Positions 1 through 5,440 of a stretch of DNA of 11,437 nucleotides are shown here, piece after piece. The notes below the pieces were generated by a model. It was given only the letters and a program-made list of their open reading frames with translations, had not been told where the DNA came from and did not search any database. The stretch comes from an uncultured Clostridia bacterium. GTDB lineage: Bacteria > Bacillota > Clostridia > UBA1381. A program made the translations under genes and the position numbers. Numbering within the stretch: position 1 is the stretch's first letter; every line of letters starts with the position of its first letter. The stretch lies in assembly GCA_944391635.1 (NCBI GenBank), contig CALXUL010000210.1, positions 1 through 11,437 on the forward strand, given 5' to 3'.

Positions 1-63
1 GACACATTGATTAAAGTTATACGTATTGCCGACGGCAATATAGAGATAACTTGGAACATTTAA
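1..63 (+). CDS. C-terminal end of a probable large serine recombinase (partial, 5' end outside window)
   Basis: Frame 1 is open from the first base and ends at a TAA at 61-63, giving 20 residues that end in ADGNIEITWNI. Large serine recombinases of clostridial integrative elements often finish with a short beta-strand pattern of the type 'V-x-x-I-x-V-x-x-D-G-x-I-E-I-x-W', and this tail fits it. A hairpin terminator follows the stop directly, which supports a real gene end. If the call is right, the catalytic resolvase domain and zinc ribbon lie left of the window. The family assignment rests on only 20 residues and is an inference. That this is the end of a coding region is more secure. Confidence 0.4.
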   Translation, partial: DTLIKVIRIADGNIEITWNI

Positions 64-89
64 GGCGTATTTATATAACGCCGTTTTTT
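64..89 (+). terminator. Rho-independent terminator after the partial gene
   Basis: GGCGT (64-68) pairs with ACGCC (78-82) around a 9-nt AT loop, followed by G and six T (84-89). It begins immediately after the TAA at 61-63. The stem is short, but the GC stem plus T-tract layout is typical. Confidence 0.65.
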
Positions 90-248
90 AAGATATTTTT
101 ACTTGTATCATTCTGTTTCGGTGAAGCTTTAAACAAACTTCAATCGAATCTAACAAAAAAGCCAGTAAAAGGCATTGGAATTAAGCAGTAAACTTTTTAA
201 TATATAGAATTATTAAAGTTTTTACTTATAAATTTTTCAAAAAACAAA
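90..248. other. AT-rich intergenic stretch with no recognisable feature
   Basis: No ORF with a ribosome binding site, no RNA gene and no strong repeat were seen. If the gene ending at 63 is a site-specific recombinase, an attachment-site core could lie here, because such genes often sit next to one end of their element. Nothing in the sequence identifies one. Confidence 0.4.
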
Positions 249-308
249 TGAACTGCCCCAAATTGTGCGGACAGTAAAAAAAGTCCCCCAAAGGGTAAAA
301 TATTAAAT

Positions 309-428
309 TTAAGCAACAAACTGATTTCGTTTTTTAAACGGAGTCAGTTTTGTTTTTAATTGTAATCTTTGATTGTTATAGAAGCAGATGTACTTATCTA
401 TGAGGAGGCTGGTTTCCTCATAGATGAA
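309..428 (-). pseudogene. IS3-family transposase OrfB C-terminal fragment (minus-strand copy)
   Basis: Reading the minus strand down from about 428, the frame encodes FIYEETSLLIDKYICFYNN, then QRLQLKTKLTPFKKRNQFVA, and a TAA whose complement lies at 309-311. This is the end of an IS150-group OrfB integrase: the 'Y-E-E-x-x-x-L-I-D-x-Y-I-x-F-Y-N' helix, the K-T-K-L-T-P motif and the NQFVA-stop terminus. Only about 40 of the roughly 280 residues usual for OrfB remain, and there is no start codon or ribosome binding site. The fragment runs into the palindromic junction shared with the plus-strand copy, where codons on both strands read as the same protein segment. Confidence 0.75.
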
Positions 429-557
429 TACATATATTTTTACAACCATGAAAGAATACAGCAAAAAACAAACCTGACTCCCCAAGAAATAAGGTCAGTA
501 TATTCTTTAAATTTTAATTTTCCTACCATAAGATACTATTTTGCGCTGTCTGCATAA
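369..557 (+). pseudogene. IS3-family transposase OrfB C-terminal fragment (plus-strand copy, frameshifted)
   Basis: The open frame begins at a TTG with no ribosome binding site. From about 399 it encodes YEEAGFLIDEYIYFYNHERI followed by a K-T-N-L-T-P motif, the same OrfB C-terminal segment as the minus-strand copy. The residues before YEE come from the antisense of the other copy. After LTP the nucleotide alignment to the other copy continues, but this copy is 2 nt shorter before the shared TCAG. The normal NQFVA-stop is therefore out of frame, and the last 20 or so residues of the ORF are read-through rather than family sequence. The fragment is not expected to yield a working protein. Confidence 0.75.
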
Positions 558-713
558 ACTGAACCAGTTCACATAATGGGGTACTTTTTTTCTATTGTCC
601 GTTTTTTACGGACTTGCTCAGTAAATAGGATGCGGTTTTGTTTATATATTTTTTATTACAAAATAACTGTTAACAAAAAATTATAACAAAGTATAGCGTA
701 ATATAAAAATATG

Positions 714-722
714 TGCTATAAT
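714..722 (+). promoter_or_regulatory. Extended -10 promoter of the ybaK-like gene
   Basis: TGCTATAAT combines a perfect TATAAT (717-722) with an upstream TG in the extended -10 position. The -35 region 17 bp upstream is a poor match, as is common with extended -10 promoters. The leader to the ATG at 772 is about 43 nt and contains GGGAGG at 760-765. Confidence 0.65.
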
Positions 723-771
723 ATTCCACAAATACAATTTATACTAATTAAAATTTGCTGGGAGGATTTTC

Positions 772-1245
772 ATGGCTATTGATAAAGTAAAAGAGTATTT
801 TAAACACTATGGTATTGAAAACCGAATACAGGAATTTGATGTATCCAGTGCAACGGTTGAACTTGCAGCCCAGGCGCTCCACTGCGAACCTTGTAGGATT
901 GCAAAATCGCTTTCTTTTACAGTAAACGGCGAACCTATAATAATTGTAACAGCAGGTGATGTAAAAATTGATAATTCAAAGTACAAAGCACAATTTAATA
1001 CTAAAGCAAAAATGCTCTCACCAGAAGAAACCGAAAGACTGATTGGACATGCTGTAGGGGGTGTATGTCCTTTCGCCGTAAATAATAATGTGACAATTTA
1101 TCTTGACGAATCTCTAAAACGATTCAGCACAGTATTTCCTGCATGTGGCAGCAGCAACAGCGCAATAGAGCTATCAATAGAAGAACTTGAAAAATACTCA
1201 TTATTCCCCTCTTGGATTGATGTATGTAAAATGAAAACCGTATAA
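772..1245 (+). CDS. YbaK/EbsC family aminoacyl-tRNA deacylase
   Basis: This 157-residue protein covers a single YbaK/aminoacyl-tRNA editing domain. Family members hydrolyse mischarged tRNA in trans, classically Cys-tRNA(Pro), in the cytoplasm. Visible family marks are the IAKSL segment with the conserved lysine (about residues 43-47), the TAGDVKID strand (60-67), GHAVGGVCPF (92-101) and the C-terminal SWIDV (147-151). The length is normal for stand-alone YbaK proteins. The ATG at 772 follows GGGAGG at a good distance. The gene is monocistronic: it has its own extended -10 promoter and is closed by a strong hairpin shared with the convergent purine operon. Which tRNA it edits cannot be told from sequence alone. 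Confidence 0.88.
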   Translation: MAIDKVKEYFKHYGIENRIQEFDVSSATVELAAQALHCEPCRIAKSLSFTVNGEPIIIVTAGDVKIDNSKYKAQFNTKAKMLSPEETERLIGHAVGGVCPFAVNNNVTIYLDESLKRFSTVFPACGSSNSAIELSIEELEKYSLFPSWIDVCKMKTV

Positions 1246-1260
1246 GTTTCTCGCTTTATA

Positions 1261-1295
1261 AAAAAACCATTGCGCAGATTGCGCAATGGTTTTTT
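1261..1295. terminator. Bidirectional rho-independent terminator
   Basis: CCATTGCGCA (1267-1276), loop GAT, TGCGCAATGG (1280-1289) form a perfect 10-bp stem. It is flanked by AAAAAA on the left (1261-1266) and TTTTTT on the right (1290-1295), so the stem can extend to 16 bp. The symmetry gives a T-tract on both strands. It serves the ybaK-like gene (+) and the convergent permease/phosphoribosyltransferase operon (-). Confidence 0.93.
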
Positions 1296-1319
1296 AACTA
1301 TTTTATTAATATTCCCTGA

Positions 1320-1874
1320 TTACTTAATTTCAGTACCATCAGCATGAAATAAAGGAAGCGGAGCAAGATAGATTATATCGTCACGTTTGACTGCGTCACC
1401 TTCGGCAAGCACCGACATTCGTGCAACTATATTTCCGCCGACACTATGTATAAGCGTTTCCAACGCTGCTAAAGACTCACCTGTACTGATAACGTCATCT
1501 ACTACCAATACACGTTTACCCTTCATTGCATTTGCTTCTTCTTCTCCTATACAAAGCCTCTGTTGATGGGCTGTCGTTATTGAGTCTACTGTTGTACTGA
1601 TGACATTTTTCATATATAGCTTAGGCTCCTTGCGTGCTACTATATAGTAATTATTTCCCGACTGCCTCGCCATTTCGTACAAAAGCGGTATTCCTTTAGA
1701 TTCCGCCGTTATCAATACATCAAACTCAGGCGCTTTTTTTAAAAGCTCTCTGGCACAGTTTTGTGTAATTTCCACATCACCGAACATTATAAATGCCGCA
1801 ATATACAAATCATCCGAAACCTTACAAAGCGGAAGACTACGTTCAACTCCTGCAATCTCCATACGATAATCCAT
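1320..1874 (-). CDS. Purine phosphoribosyltransferase (adenine/xanthine PRTase type)
   Basis: This 184-residue type I phosphoribosyltransferase transfers the phosphoribosyl group of PRPP to a purine base in the cytoplasm, for salvage. The PRPP-binding loop VLVVDDVISTGES is at residues 122-134. An ITAESKGIP segment (55-63) matches the usual 'E-x-x-G' PRPP/pyrophosphate contact loop, and ARKEPKLYMKN (80-90) matches the flexible loop of Apt/Xpt enzymes. The ATG start is preceded by AAGGAAG at about 9 nt. It lies 18 nt downstream of the NCS2 purine permease on the same strand, so import and phosphoribosylation of a base are coupled in one operon. The base cannot be settled: adenine is a common annotation for this pairing, and xanthine or guanine are alternatives. 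Confidence 0.85.
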   Translation of the reverse strand: MDYRMEIAGVERSLPLCKVSDDLYIAAFIMFGDVEITQNCARELLKKAPEFDVLITAESKGIPLLYEMARQSGNNYYIVARKEPKLYMKNVISTTVDSITTAHQQRLCIGEEEANAMKGKRVLVVDDVISTGESLAALETLIHSVGGNIVARMSVLAEGDAVKRDDIIYLAPLPLFHADGTEIK

Positions 1875-1892
1875 TTTTTGTTGCTTCCTTTC

Positions 1893-3254
1893 TTAGCCAA
1901 TAGCGAGCGTAATCATACGCAATACAAATAACCCAAATGATACCCACATAATCGGGTGAACTTCCTTTACTTTTCCGGTAAATACCTTCAAAAGAACCCA
2001 TGTTATAATTCCATACATAATACCATTTGCTATGGAATAGGTAAACGGCATCATAAATATAGCTACAAAGCCGCCGATAACGTCTGCAATATCACCTTCA
2101 AATGACATCTTCTTAACCGAGCTCATCATCAAAAGTCCTACAAACACCAATGCGGGAGTTGTAGCAAAGCCCGGAATAGCAAGGAATATAGGTGACAGGA
2201 AGAGTGCAATTGCAAACAATACTGCTGTCGTTACAGCTGTCAAACCTGTACGTCCGCCCTGTGCAACGCCGGCACTGCTTTCAACATAGCTTGTTACTGT
2301 AGATGTACCAAGGCATGCTCCAACAACAGTTCCGACTGCGTCTGCTAAAAGCGCGCAGCCGGCTTTCGGCAGGTTACCGTCTTTGTCAAGAAGATTACCC
2401 TTATCTGCAACTCCGATTAGTGTTCCAACAGTATCGAACAAATCAACAAACAAGAATGAGAATACAATTACCGCAAACTCAAGAACATGGTTTGTCACAT
2501 AGCTAAAATCAAAACTGAAAAAGTTTGGTGCAGCTGGAATGAAGCTGAAATCCTTAAAGCTCGGGAATAATGAATATGCTTCTTTTTCCACATCAACAAC
2601 ATACCATCCGCAAAGTTCTGCAATCATACCAAGAACCCATGTAGCAAGTATTCCCCAAAGGATTGCACCTGGAACCTTATAATGATGCATTATACCTATA
2701 AGTATAAGTCCAACCACTGACAAAATAAATTCCGGTGATGTAACATTTCCGATTGTAACAAGAGTAGACGCTTCTCCAACTGCTACACCCGCTCCCTGCA
2801 AACCAACAAATGTTATAAACAAACCGATACCTGCCGTAATTCCAAGTTTCAAATTCGCAGGAACCTTGTTTACCAAAGTTTCTCTAAATTTAAACAAAGA
2901 CAAAATGATAAAAATAATACCTTCAACCAATACCGCAGTCAATGCAATCTGCCATGGATTAGTTACTCCAGCCTCTGCCATAGGCAAACAAACCGAATAT
3001 GCAAAATAAGCGTTAAGTCCCATACCCGAAGCAAGCGCTACCGGATAATTTGCAAAAAACGCCATACAAAGGGTTGCAAGTACCGCTGATACTGCTGTTG
3101 CTGTGAATACGGCATCCTTCGCCATACCTGCTGCCGAAAGAATCGACGGGTTTACCGCCAGTATGTATACCATCGCCAAAAACGTGGTAATACCAGCAAT
3201 AATCTCTGTTTTTACGTCTGTTCCGTGTTCCTTTAGTTTAAATAATTTTTCCAA
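1893..3254 (-). CDS. NCS2 family purine permease (AzgA/PbuG-like, COG2252)
   Basis: This 453-residue, highly hydrophobic integral membrane protein is of normal length for AzgA-like purine:cation symporters, which import adenine, guanine and/or hypoxanthine. Family marks are an N-terminal TEIIAGITTFLAMVYILAVN (residues 16-35), GMGLNAYFAYSVC (77-89), FDTVGTLIGVADK (273-285) and the GTSTVTSYVESSAGVAQGG stretch (316-334). The start codon is TTG (3254-3252 on the minus strand): AAGGAG lies 8 nt upstream and there is no better in-frame ATG nearby. It is the first gene of an operon with the phosphoribosyltransferase. A sigma-A promoter lies about 35 bp upstream and leaves a leader too short for a purine riboswitch. 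Confidence 0.93.
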   Translation of the reverse strand: MEKLFKLKEHGTDVKTEIIAGITTFLAMVYILAVNPSILSAAGMAKDAVFTATAVSAVLATLCMAFFANYPVALASGMGLNAYFAYSVCLPMAEAGVTNPWQIALTAVLVEGIIFIILSLFKFRETLVNKVPANLKLGITAGIGLFITFVGLQGAGVAVGEASTLVTIGNVTSPEFILSVVGLILIGIMHHYKVPGAILWGILATWVLGMIAELCGWYVVDVEKEAYSLFPSFKDFSFIPAAPNFFSFDFSYVTNHVLEFAVIVFSFLFVDLFDTVGTLIGVADKGNLLDKDGNLPKAGCALLADAVGTVVGACLGTSTVTSYVESSAGVAQGGRTGLTAVTTAVLFAIALFLSPIFLAIPGFATTPALVFVGLLMMSSVKKMSFEGDIADVIGGFVAIFMMPFTYSIANGIMYGIITWVLLKVFTGKVKEVHPIMWVSFGLFVLRMITLAIG

Positions 3255-3287
3255 GACCTACACTCCTTACTATTTTATTTCATATAC

Positions 3288-3316
3288 ATTTTACAATGAA
3301 TTATGACTTTTTTCAA
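3288..3316 (-). promoter_or_regulatory. Sigma-A promoter of the purine permease operon
   Basis: On the minus strand, TTGAAA (-35, 3316-3311), a 17-bp spacer and TAAAAT (-10, 3293-3288) are in near-consensus arrangement. The expected start near 3281 gives a leader of about 27 nt carrying AAGGAG. There is no space for a purine riboswitch between this promoter and the TTG. Confidence 0.75.
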
Positions 3317-3387
3317 GATTTTTATAAAAATTTCAACATTTCATCATTTTTTACAATACATCCACACAAATTTTATGAAATGTACAT

Positions 3388-3428
3388 ATTGATTTTTTTT
3401 CATTCTATTTGCTTTTTAAAAAATCAAT
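3388..3428. repeat. AT-rich inverted repeat over the 3' end of the NifX-like gene
   Basis: ATTGATTTTTT (3388-3398) and AAAAAATCAAT (3418-3428) are perfect 11-bp arms around a 19-nt loop. The arm at 3418-3428 overlaps the TGA of the minus-strand NifX-like gene. No proper U-tract follows on the minus strand, so it would be a weak terminator or an mRNA 3'-end stabiliser at best. Confidence 0.4.
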
Positions 3429-3834
3429 TATTTCCATGGCATCCATTTTTATCCTCGCTACAATTATGCCCGCAGTGATGTCCGCCCTCCGTGCCATGCC
3501 CGCTGCAAGTTGCTTCTATGCTATATTGAAGTGTTCCGTCAAGATATTCCTTTACAGCTTTATCGGCATCACCCGAAACTCCGCCGTATACTGCAATTCC
3601 TGCCTGAGCAAGAGCCATCTTTGCTCCTCCGCCCATTCCGCCGCAGATAAGCACCTCTACCCCATTTTCTTTCAGAAAACCTGCTAATGCGCCATGCCCT
3701 GAGCCTAATGTGCTTTTAATTTCTTCCTTTTCTATCATTTTTCCGTTTACTTCATACATTTTAAAATAAGGCGTATGCCCAAAATGCCCAAATACCTCGC
3801 CGTTCTCATATGTAACCGCTATTTTCATTACCAT
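3424..3834 (-). CDS. NifX/NifB-domain (dinitrogenase Fe-Mo cofactor-like) protein with His/Cys-rich tail
   Basis: This 136-residue protein begins with the fold typical of COG1433: MKIAVTYENGEVFGHFGH (residues 3-20), then VLICGGMGGGAKMALAQAGI (61-80) and an AVYGG segment. Stand-alone proteins of this family are common in anaerobes that lack nitrogenase, and they are thought to bind metal clusters or iron-sulfur intermediates. The last 27 residues carry four Cys (110, 121, 125, 132) and five His (113, 119, 120, 123, 133), a likely metal-binding extension. Two ATG codons are possible: 3834 lies 5 nt from AAGGAG, and 3828 lies 11 nt from it and would match the usual MKIAV start. It has a strong promoter and is transcribed divergently from the TIGR04076-like gene. 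No other nif gene is present. Confidence 0.85.
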   Translation of the reverse strand: MVMKIAVTYENGEVFGHFGHTPYFKMYEVNGKMIEKEEIKSTLGSGHGALAGFLKENGVEVLICGGMGGGAKMALAQAGIAVYGGVSGDADKAVKEYLDGTLQYSIEATCSGHGTEGGHHCGHNCSEDKNGCHGNN

Positions 3835-3857
3835 TTCTACTCCTTTTTTTGAATTAC

Positions 3858-3869
3858 GGCAATATTGCC
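3858..3869. promoter_or_regulatory. Perfect 12-bp palindrome at the transcription start of the NifX-like gene
   Basis: GGCAATATTGCC is its own reverse complement. It covers the region just downstream of the minus-strand -10 (3876-3881), where transcription would start, and lies ahead of the AAGGAG. The position suits a repressor operator. No family-specific operator is recognised. Confidence 0.4.
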
Positions 3870-3875
3870 CGTTAC

Positions 3876-3904
3876 ATTATAGCACTTTCTTTGTTTTGAG
3901 TCAA
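3876..3904 (-). promoter_or_regulatory. Consensus sigma-A promoter of the NifX-like gene
   Basis: On the minus strand, TTGACT (-35, 3904-3899), a 17-bp spacer and TATAAT (-10, 3881-3876), with a TG placed as an extended -10 element (TGCTATAAT). This is one of the strongest promoters in the window. Confidence 0.85.
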
Positions 3905-3933
3905 TAAATCTCAAGCTGTCCAAAATAGCAAGT

Positions 3934-3962
3934 TTGACTTTATCTGAACATTATTATATAAT
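3934..3962 (+). promoter_or_regulatory. Consensus sigma-A promoter of the TIGR04076-like gene
   Basis: TTGACT (3934-3939), a 17-bp spacer and TATAAT (3957-3962). These are the same hexamers and spacing as the divergent promoter of the NifX-like gene. The two -35 boxes are separated by 29 bp (3905-3933). Confidence 0.85.
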
Positions 3963-3997
3963 GAAACTACTACTTTTTATTAAGGAGTCATTCAAAA

Positions 3998-4258
3998 ATG
4001 AAAAAACCGAAAATACAAATCACTCTTATTGACAAAAAAGGTGCTTGTCGCTGCCGGCGCGGGCATCGCATTGGAGACAGTTTTGATTTCGATACCGAAC
4101 GCGGGCTTCTCTGCCCTATGGCAATGCATTCGGGATTTCCTTATATTGATATTCTCCGCTATGGAGGAAACATTCCTCCTTCTTCCGACGGCAAAATCAA
4201 ATTCTGCTGTCCTGATCCAGACGTTATTAACGTATTTGAGCTTACGTTATCAAATTAA
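3998..4258 (+). CDS. Small Cys-rich protein of the TIGR04076 type
   Basis: This 86-residue cytoplasmic protein has no signal peptide. The order of motifs is that of the TIGR04076 family: a basic N-terminal strand, C-R-C-R-R-G-H-R-I-G-D (17-27), LLCPMAM (37-43), a Y-I-D-I-L-R-Y-G-G segment (49-57) and CCPDPD (70-75). Cys residues sit at 17, 19, 39, 70 and 71. The family has no established biochemical role. The Cys pattern suggests metal or redox chemistry, which is inference. AAGGAG lies 11-12 nt before the ATG. It is divergent from the NifX-like gene with a mirrored promoter, so the two may respond to the same conditions. It is monocistronic, and no GC-rich terminator follows. Confidence 0.8.
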   Translation: MKKPKIQITLIDKKGACRCRRGHRIGDSFDFDTERGLLCPMAMHSGFPYIDILRYGGNIPPSSDGKIKFCCPDPDVINVFELTLSN

Positions 4259-4265
4259 TTTATAA

Positions 4266-4307
4266 TTTATAAAATTCTTTTAAAATTGTTTATAAATTAT
4301 TTATAAA
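4266..4307 (+). promoter_or_regulatory. Cluster of TTTATAAA boxes upstream of the ABC/two-component operon
   Basis: The palindromic octamer TTTATAAA occurs perfectly at 4266-4273, 4289-4296 and 4300-4307, with a one-mismatch copy at 4259-4266. The start-to-start distances 4289 to 4300 (11) and 4266 to 4289 (23) are near whole helical turns. The last copy ends just upstream of where the -35 box would be. This is the usual place for OmpR-type regulators, one of which is the last gene of the operon. The region is very AT-rich, so chance is a real alternative. Confidence 0.4.
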
Positions 4308-4336
4308 TACATTATATAATCTTTATAGACACAGGC

Positions 4337-4342
4337 TATAAT
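4337..4342 (+). promoter_or_regulatory. -10 box of the five-gene operon, lacking a -35 box
   Basis: This is a perfect TATAAT. The hexamer 17 bp upstream (4314-4319, ATATAA) does not resemble TTGACA and there is no TG extension. The pattern suggests a promoter that needs an activator. The expected start is near 4349. Confidence 0.5.
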
Positions 4343-4345
4343 GAA

Positions 4346-4367
4346 ATTATGAAAGAGCTTTCATAAT
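4346..4367 (+). promoter_or_regulatory. Inverted repeat with 10-bp arms over the operon transcription start
   Basis: ATTATGAAAG (4346-4355) and CTTTCATAAT (4358-4367) are perfect reverse complements separated by AG. The repeat starts 4 bp after the -10 box and ends 25 bp before the ATG. It could be a repressor operator, or a hairpin at the extreme 5' end of the mRNA. Confidence 0.6.
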
Positions 4368-4392
4368 ACATTTTCAGAAAGGATTGATAAAA

Positions 4393-5421
4393 ATGACAAT
4401 GAAAAAGAAAAAATTAGCATCTGTCATTTCACTTGCGGTAGGTGTGTGCTTATTTAGCGGTGCTGCCTTTGCAAGCTATAATACCTCAAACGGGTATTCA
4501 GTTTTAAAAAAATCTTTAATTAACACACTTAAAGCAACCAATTATACGCTAACCTCACAGTTCAGCTTGAGTCTTAATGATACGGAGTTGGTATACTCCT
4601 CCATGGATGAAAAATACACCGATGAAAACGGCGGTATAATGATGCAGAAGTATTCGGAGCGTTCTTATGAATATAATGACGGAGCGGAATATGGTTATAC
4701 AAATTATCAAAACCGTCAGATGTCAATGCAGATTGACAGCGATGGAGGAGCTTTCATTTATGACGGCGTATCCCTCTACAACAACGATTATTTTTCCAGA
4801 ACACTAAATGGCGGAATAGATATGGAGGATAAAACAGCCCAGAAAACCATACGGTTTATTGAACTTTTAGCCGACTCGCTGATTGGTGATATCAAGAATA
4901 ATTTCGTTTATGTTTCTGGTGATGATACATCCGACACATATGAGCTGAAACTTTCAACCGTTCAAATACCTGAACTTTTTAACGCAGGTATATCAGCTAT
5001 GTTCTCTACAATAAATGACAGTTATGAAAACACTACATCAAGCTATGATAATCCTTTCCTCTGTCTTGGAACCGAACCTGTAATTGACAGTGTACAATGC
5101 ACCTTTACAGTTGACAAAGAGGGCAAAATAACCAACGGTGTATTTTCTGCTTCTCTTGCCGGGACAAACGATGACGGGAAATTGCACAAAGCTACTGCAG
5201 AATGTAAAATAAACATTTCTGATTATGGAAACACTACTGTTGAAATACCAGATATCAGTTCTCTTAATGTTGTTTACCGGGAAAGCGAAGACCCTGATAT
5301 TAAATTTTACGATACCGAAGAAGGCGTTGCCATCTCAGGGACAGGCGAAACCTATGATATACAAGTCAACGAAAATGGTGAAGTGAATTTGGAGCCGGAA
5401 AAAGCAGAAGTAACTAATTAA
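4393..5421 (+). CDS. Secreted protein of unknown function, first gene of the ABC/two-component operon
   Basis: I do not recognise a characterised family. The 342-residue product has a clear Sec signal peptide: MTMKKKK, a hydrophobic core to about residue 23, and a likely cleavage AAFA/SYN after residue 27. There is no lipobox in the right place, no LPxTG and no later membrane segment, so the mature protein should be released or loosely held outside. It is acidic, rich in Ser, Thr, Asn and Tyr, and beta-strand-like in composition. The region after 'LKATNYTLTSQFSLSL' recalls LolA/LppX-like secreted proteins, a weak impression only. The start is ATG 4393 (AAAGGA 9 nt upstream); ATG 4399 is possible, and an upstream in-frame TTG at 4384 abuts the ribosome binding site and is rejected. 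It lies 19 nt ahead of the ABC ATPase, which suggests a linked role as target, sensor partner or cargo. Confidence 0.8.
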   Translation: MTMKKKKLASVISLAVGVCLFSGAAFASYNTSNGYSVLKKSLINTLKATNYTLTSQFSLSLNDTELVYSSMDEKYTDENGGIMMQKYSERSYEYNDGAEYGYTNYQNRQMSMQIDSDGGAFIYDGVSLYNNDYFSRTLNGGIDMEDKTAQKTIRFIELLADSLIGDIKNNFVYVSGDDTSDTYELKLSTVQIPELFNAGISAMFSTINDSYENTTSSYDNPFLCLGTEPVIDSVQCTFTVDKEGKITNGVFSASLAGTNDDGKLHKATAECKINISDYGNTTVEIPDISSLNVVYRESEDPDIKFYDTEEGVAISGTGETYDIQVNENGEVNLEPEKAEVTN

Positions 5422-5440
5422 TGGGAAGGACTATATTTAT

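Larger units (their letters stand above)
249..625. mobile_element. Fused pair of IS3-family (IS150-like) remnants, tail-out orientation
   Basis: The left boundary is TGAACTGCCCC at 249, a typical IS3-type terminus. Reading outward, the left arm (minus strand) and the right arm (plus strand) share a run with GGGG, ACTTTTTTT and TGTCCG. The right terminus is eroded and its end near 625 is approximate. Each arm encodes the C-terminal part of an OrfB transposase (motifs LID-Y-FYN and LTP), one per strand, both pointing outward. The arms meet at an 8-bp inverted repeat, TATGAGGA (399-406) / TCCTCATA (415-422). The N-terminal part of OrfB, including most of the DDE domain, and all of OrfA are missing from both halves, so the element cannot move by itself. 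Confidence 0.75.

Noticed and set aside
597..613. Hairpin GTCCGT / ACGGAC as a terminator
   Set aside because: The 6-bp stem is not followed by a T-tract and lies within the degraded IS end, so it is more likely part of the terminal sequence of the element.
3255..3423. Purine riboswitch upstream of the permease
   Set aside because: The promoter at 3288-3316 leaves too short a leader, and no conserved riboswitch core or paired helices were seen in the intergenic sequence.
3409..3687. 92-residue plus-strand frame opposite the NifX-like gene
   Set aside because: It is antisense to a well-supported gene and has no ribosome binding site; it is a shadow frame.
3424..3834. Nitrogen fixation role for the NifX/NifB-domain protein
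   Set aside because: No other nif gene is present, and stand-alone proteins of this family are widespread in anaerobes that do not fix nitrogen.
4029..4265. 78-residue plus-strand frame overlapping the TIGR04076-like gene
   Set aside because: It lies in another frame inside a gene with clear family motifs, and it has no ribosome binding site of its own.
4384..4392. In-frame TTG as start of the secreted protein gene
   Set aside because: It directly abuts the AAAGGA ribosome binding site, leaving no spacer. The ATG at 4393 has a 9-nt spacer and gives a normal signal peptide.
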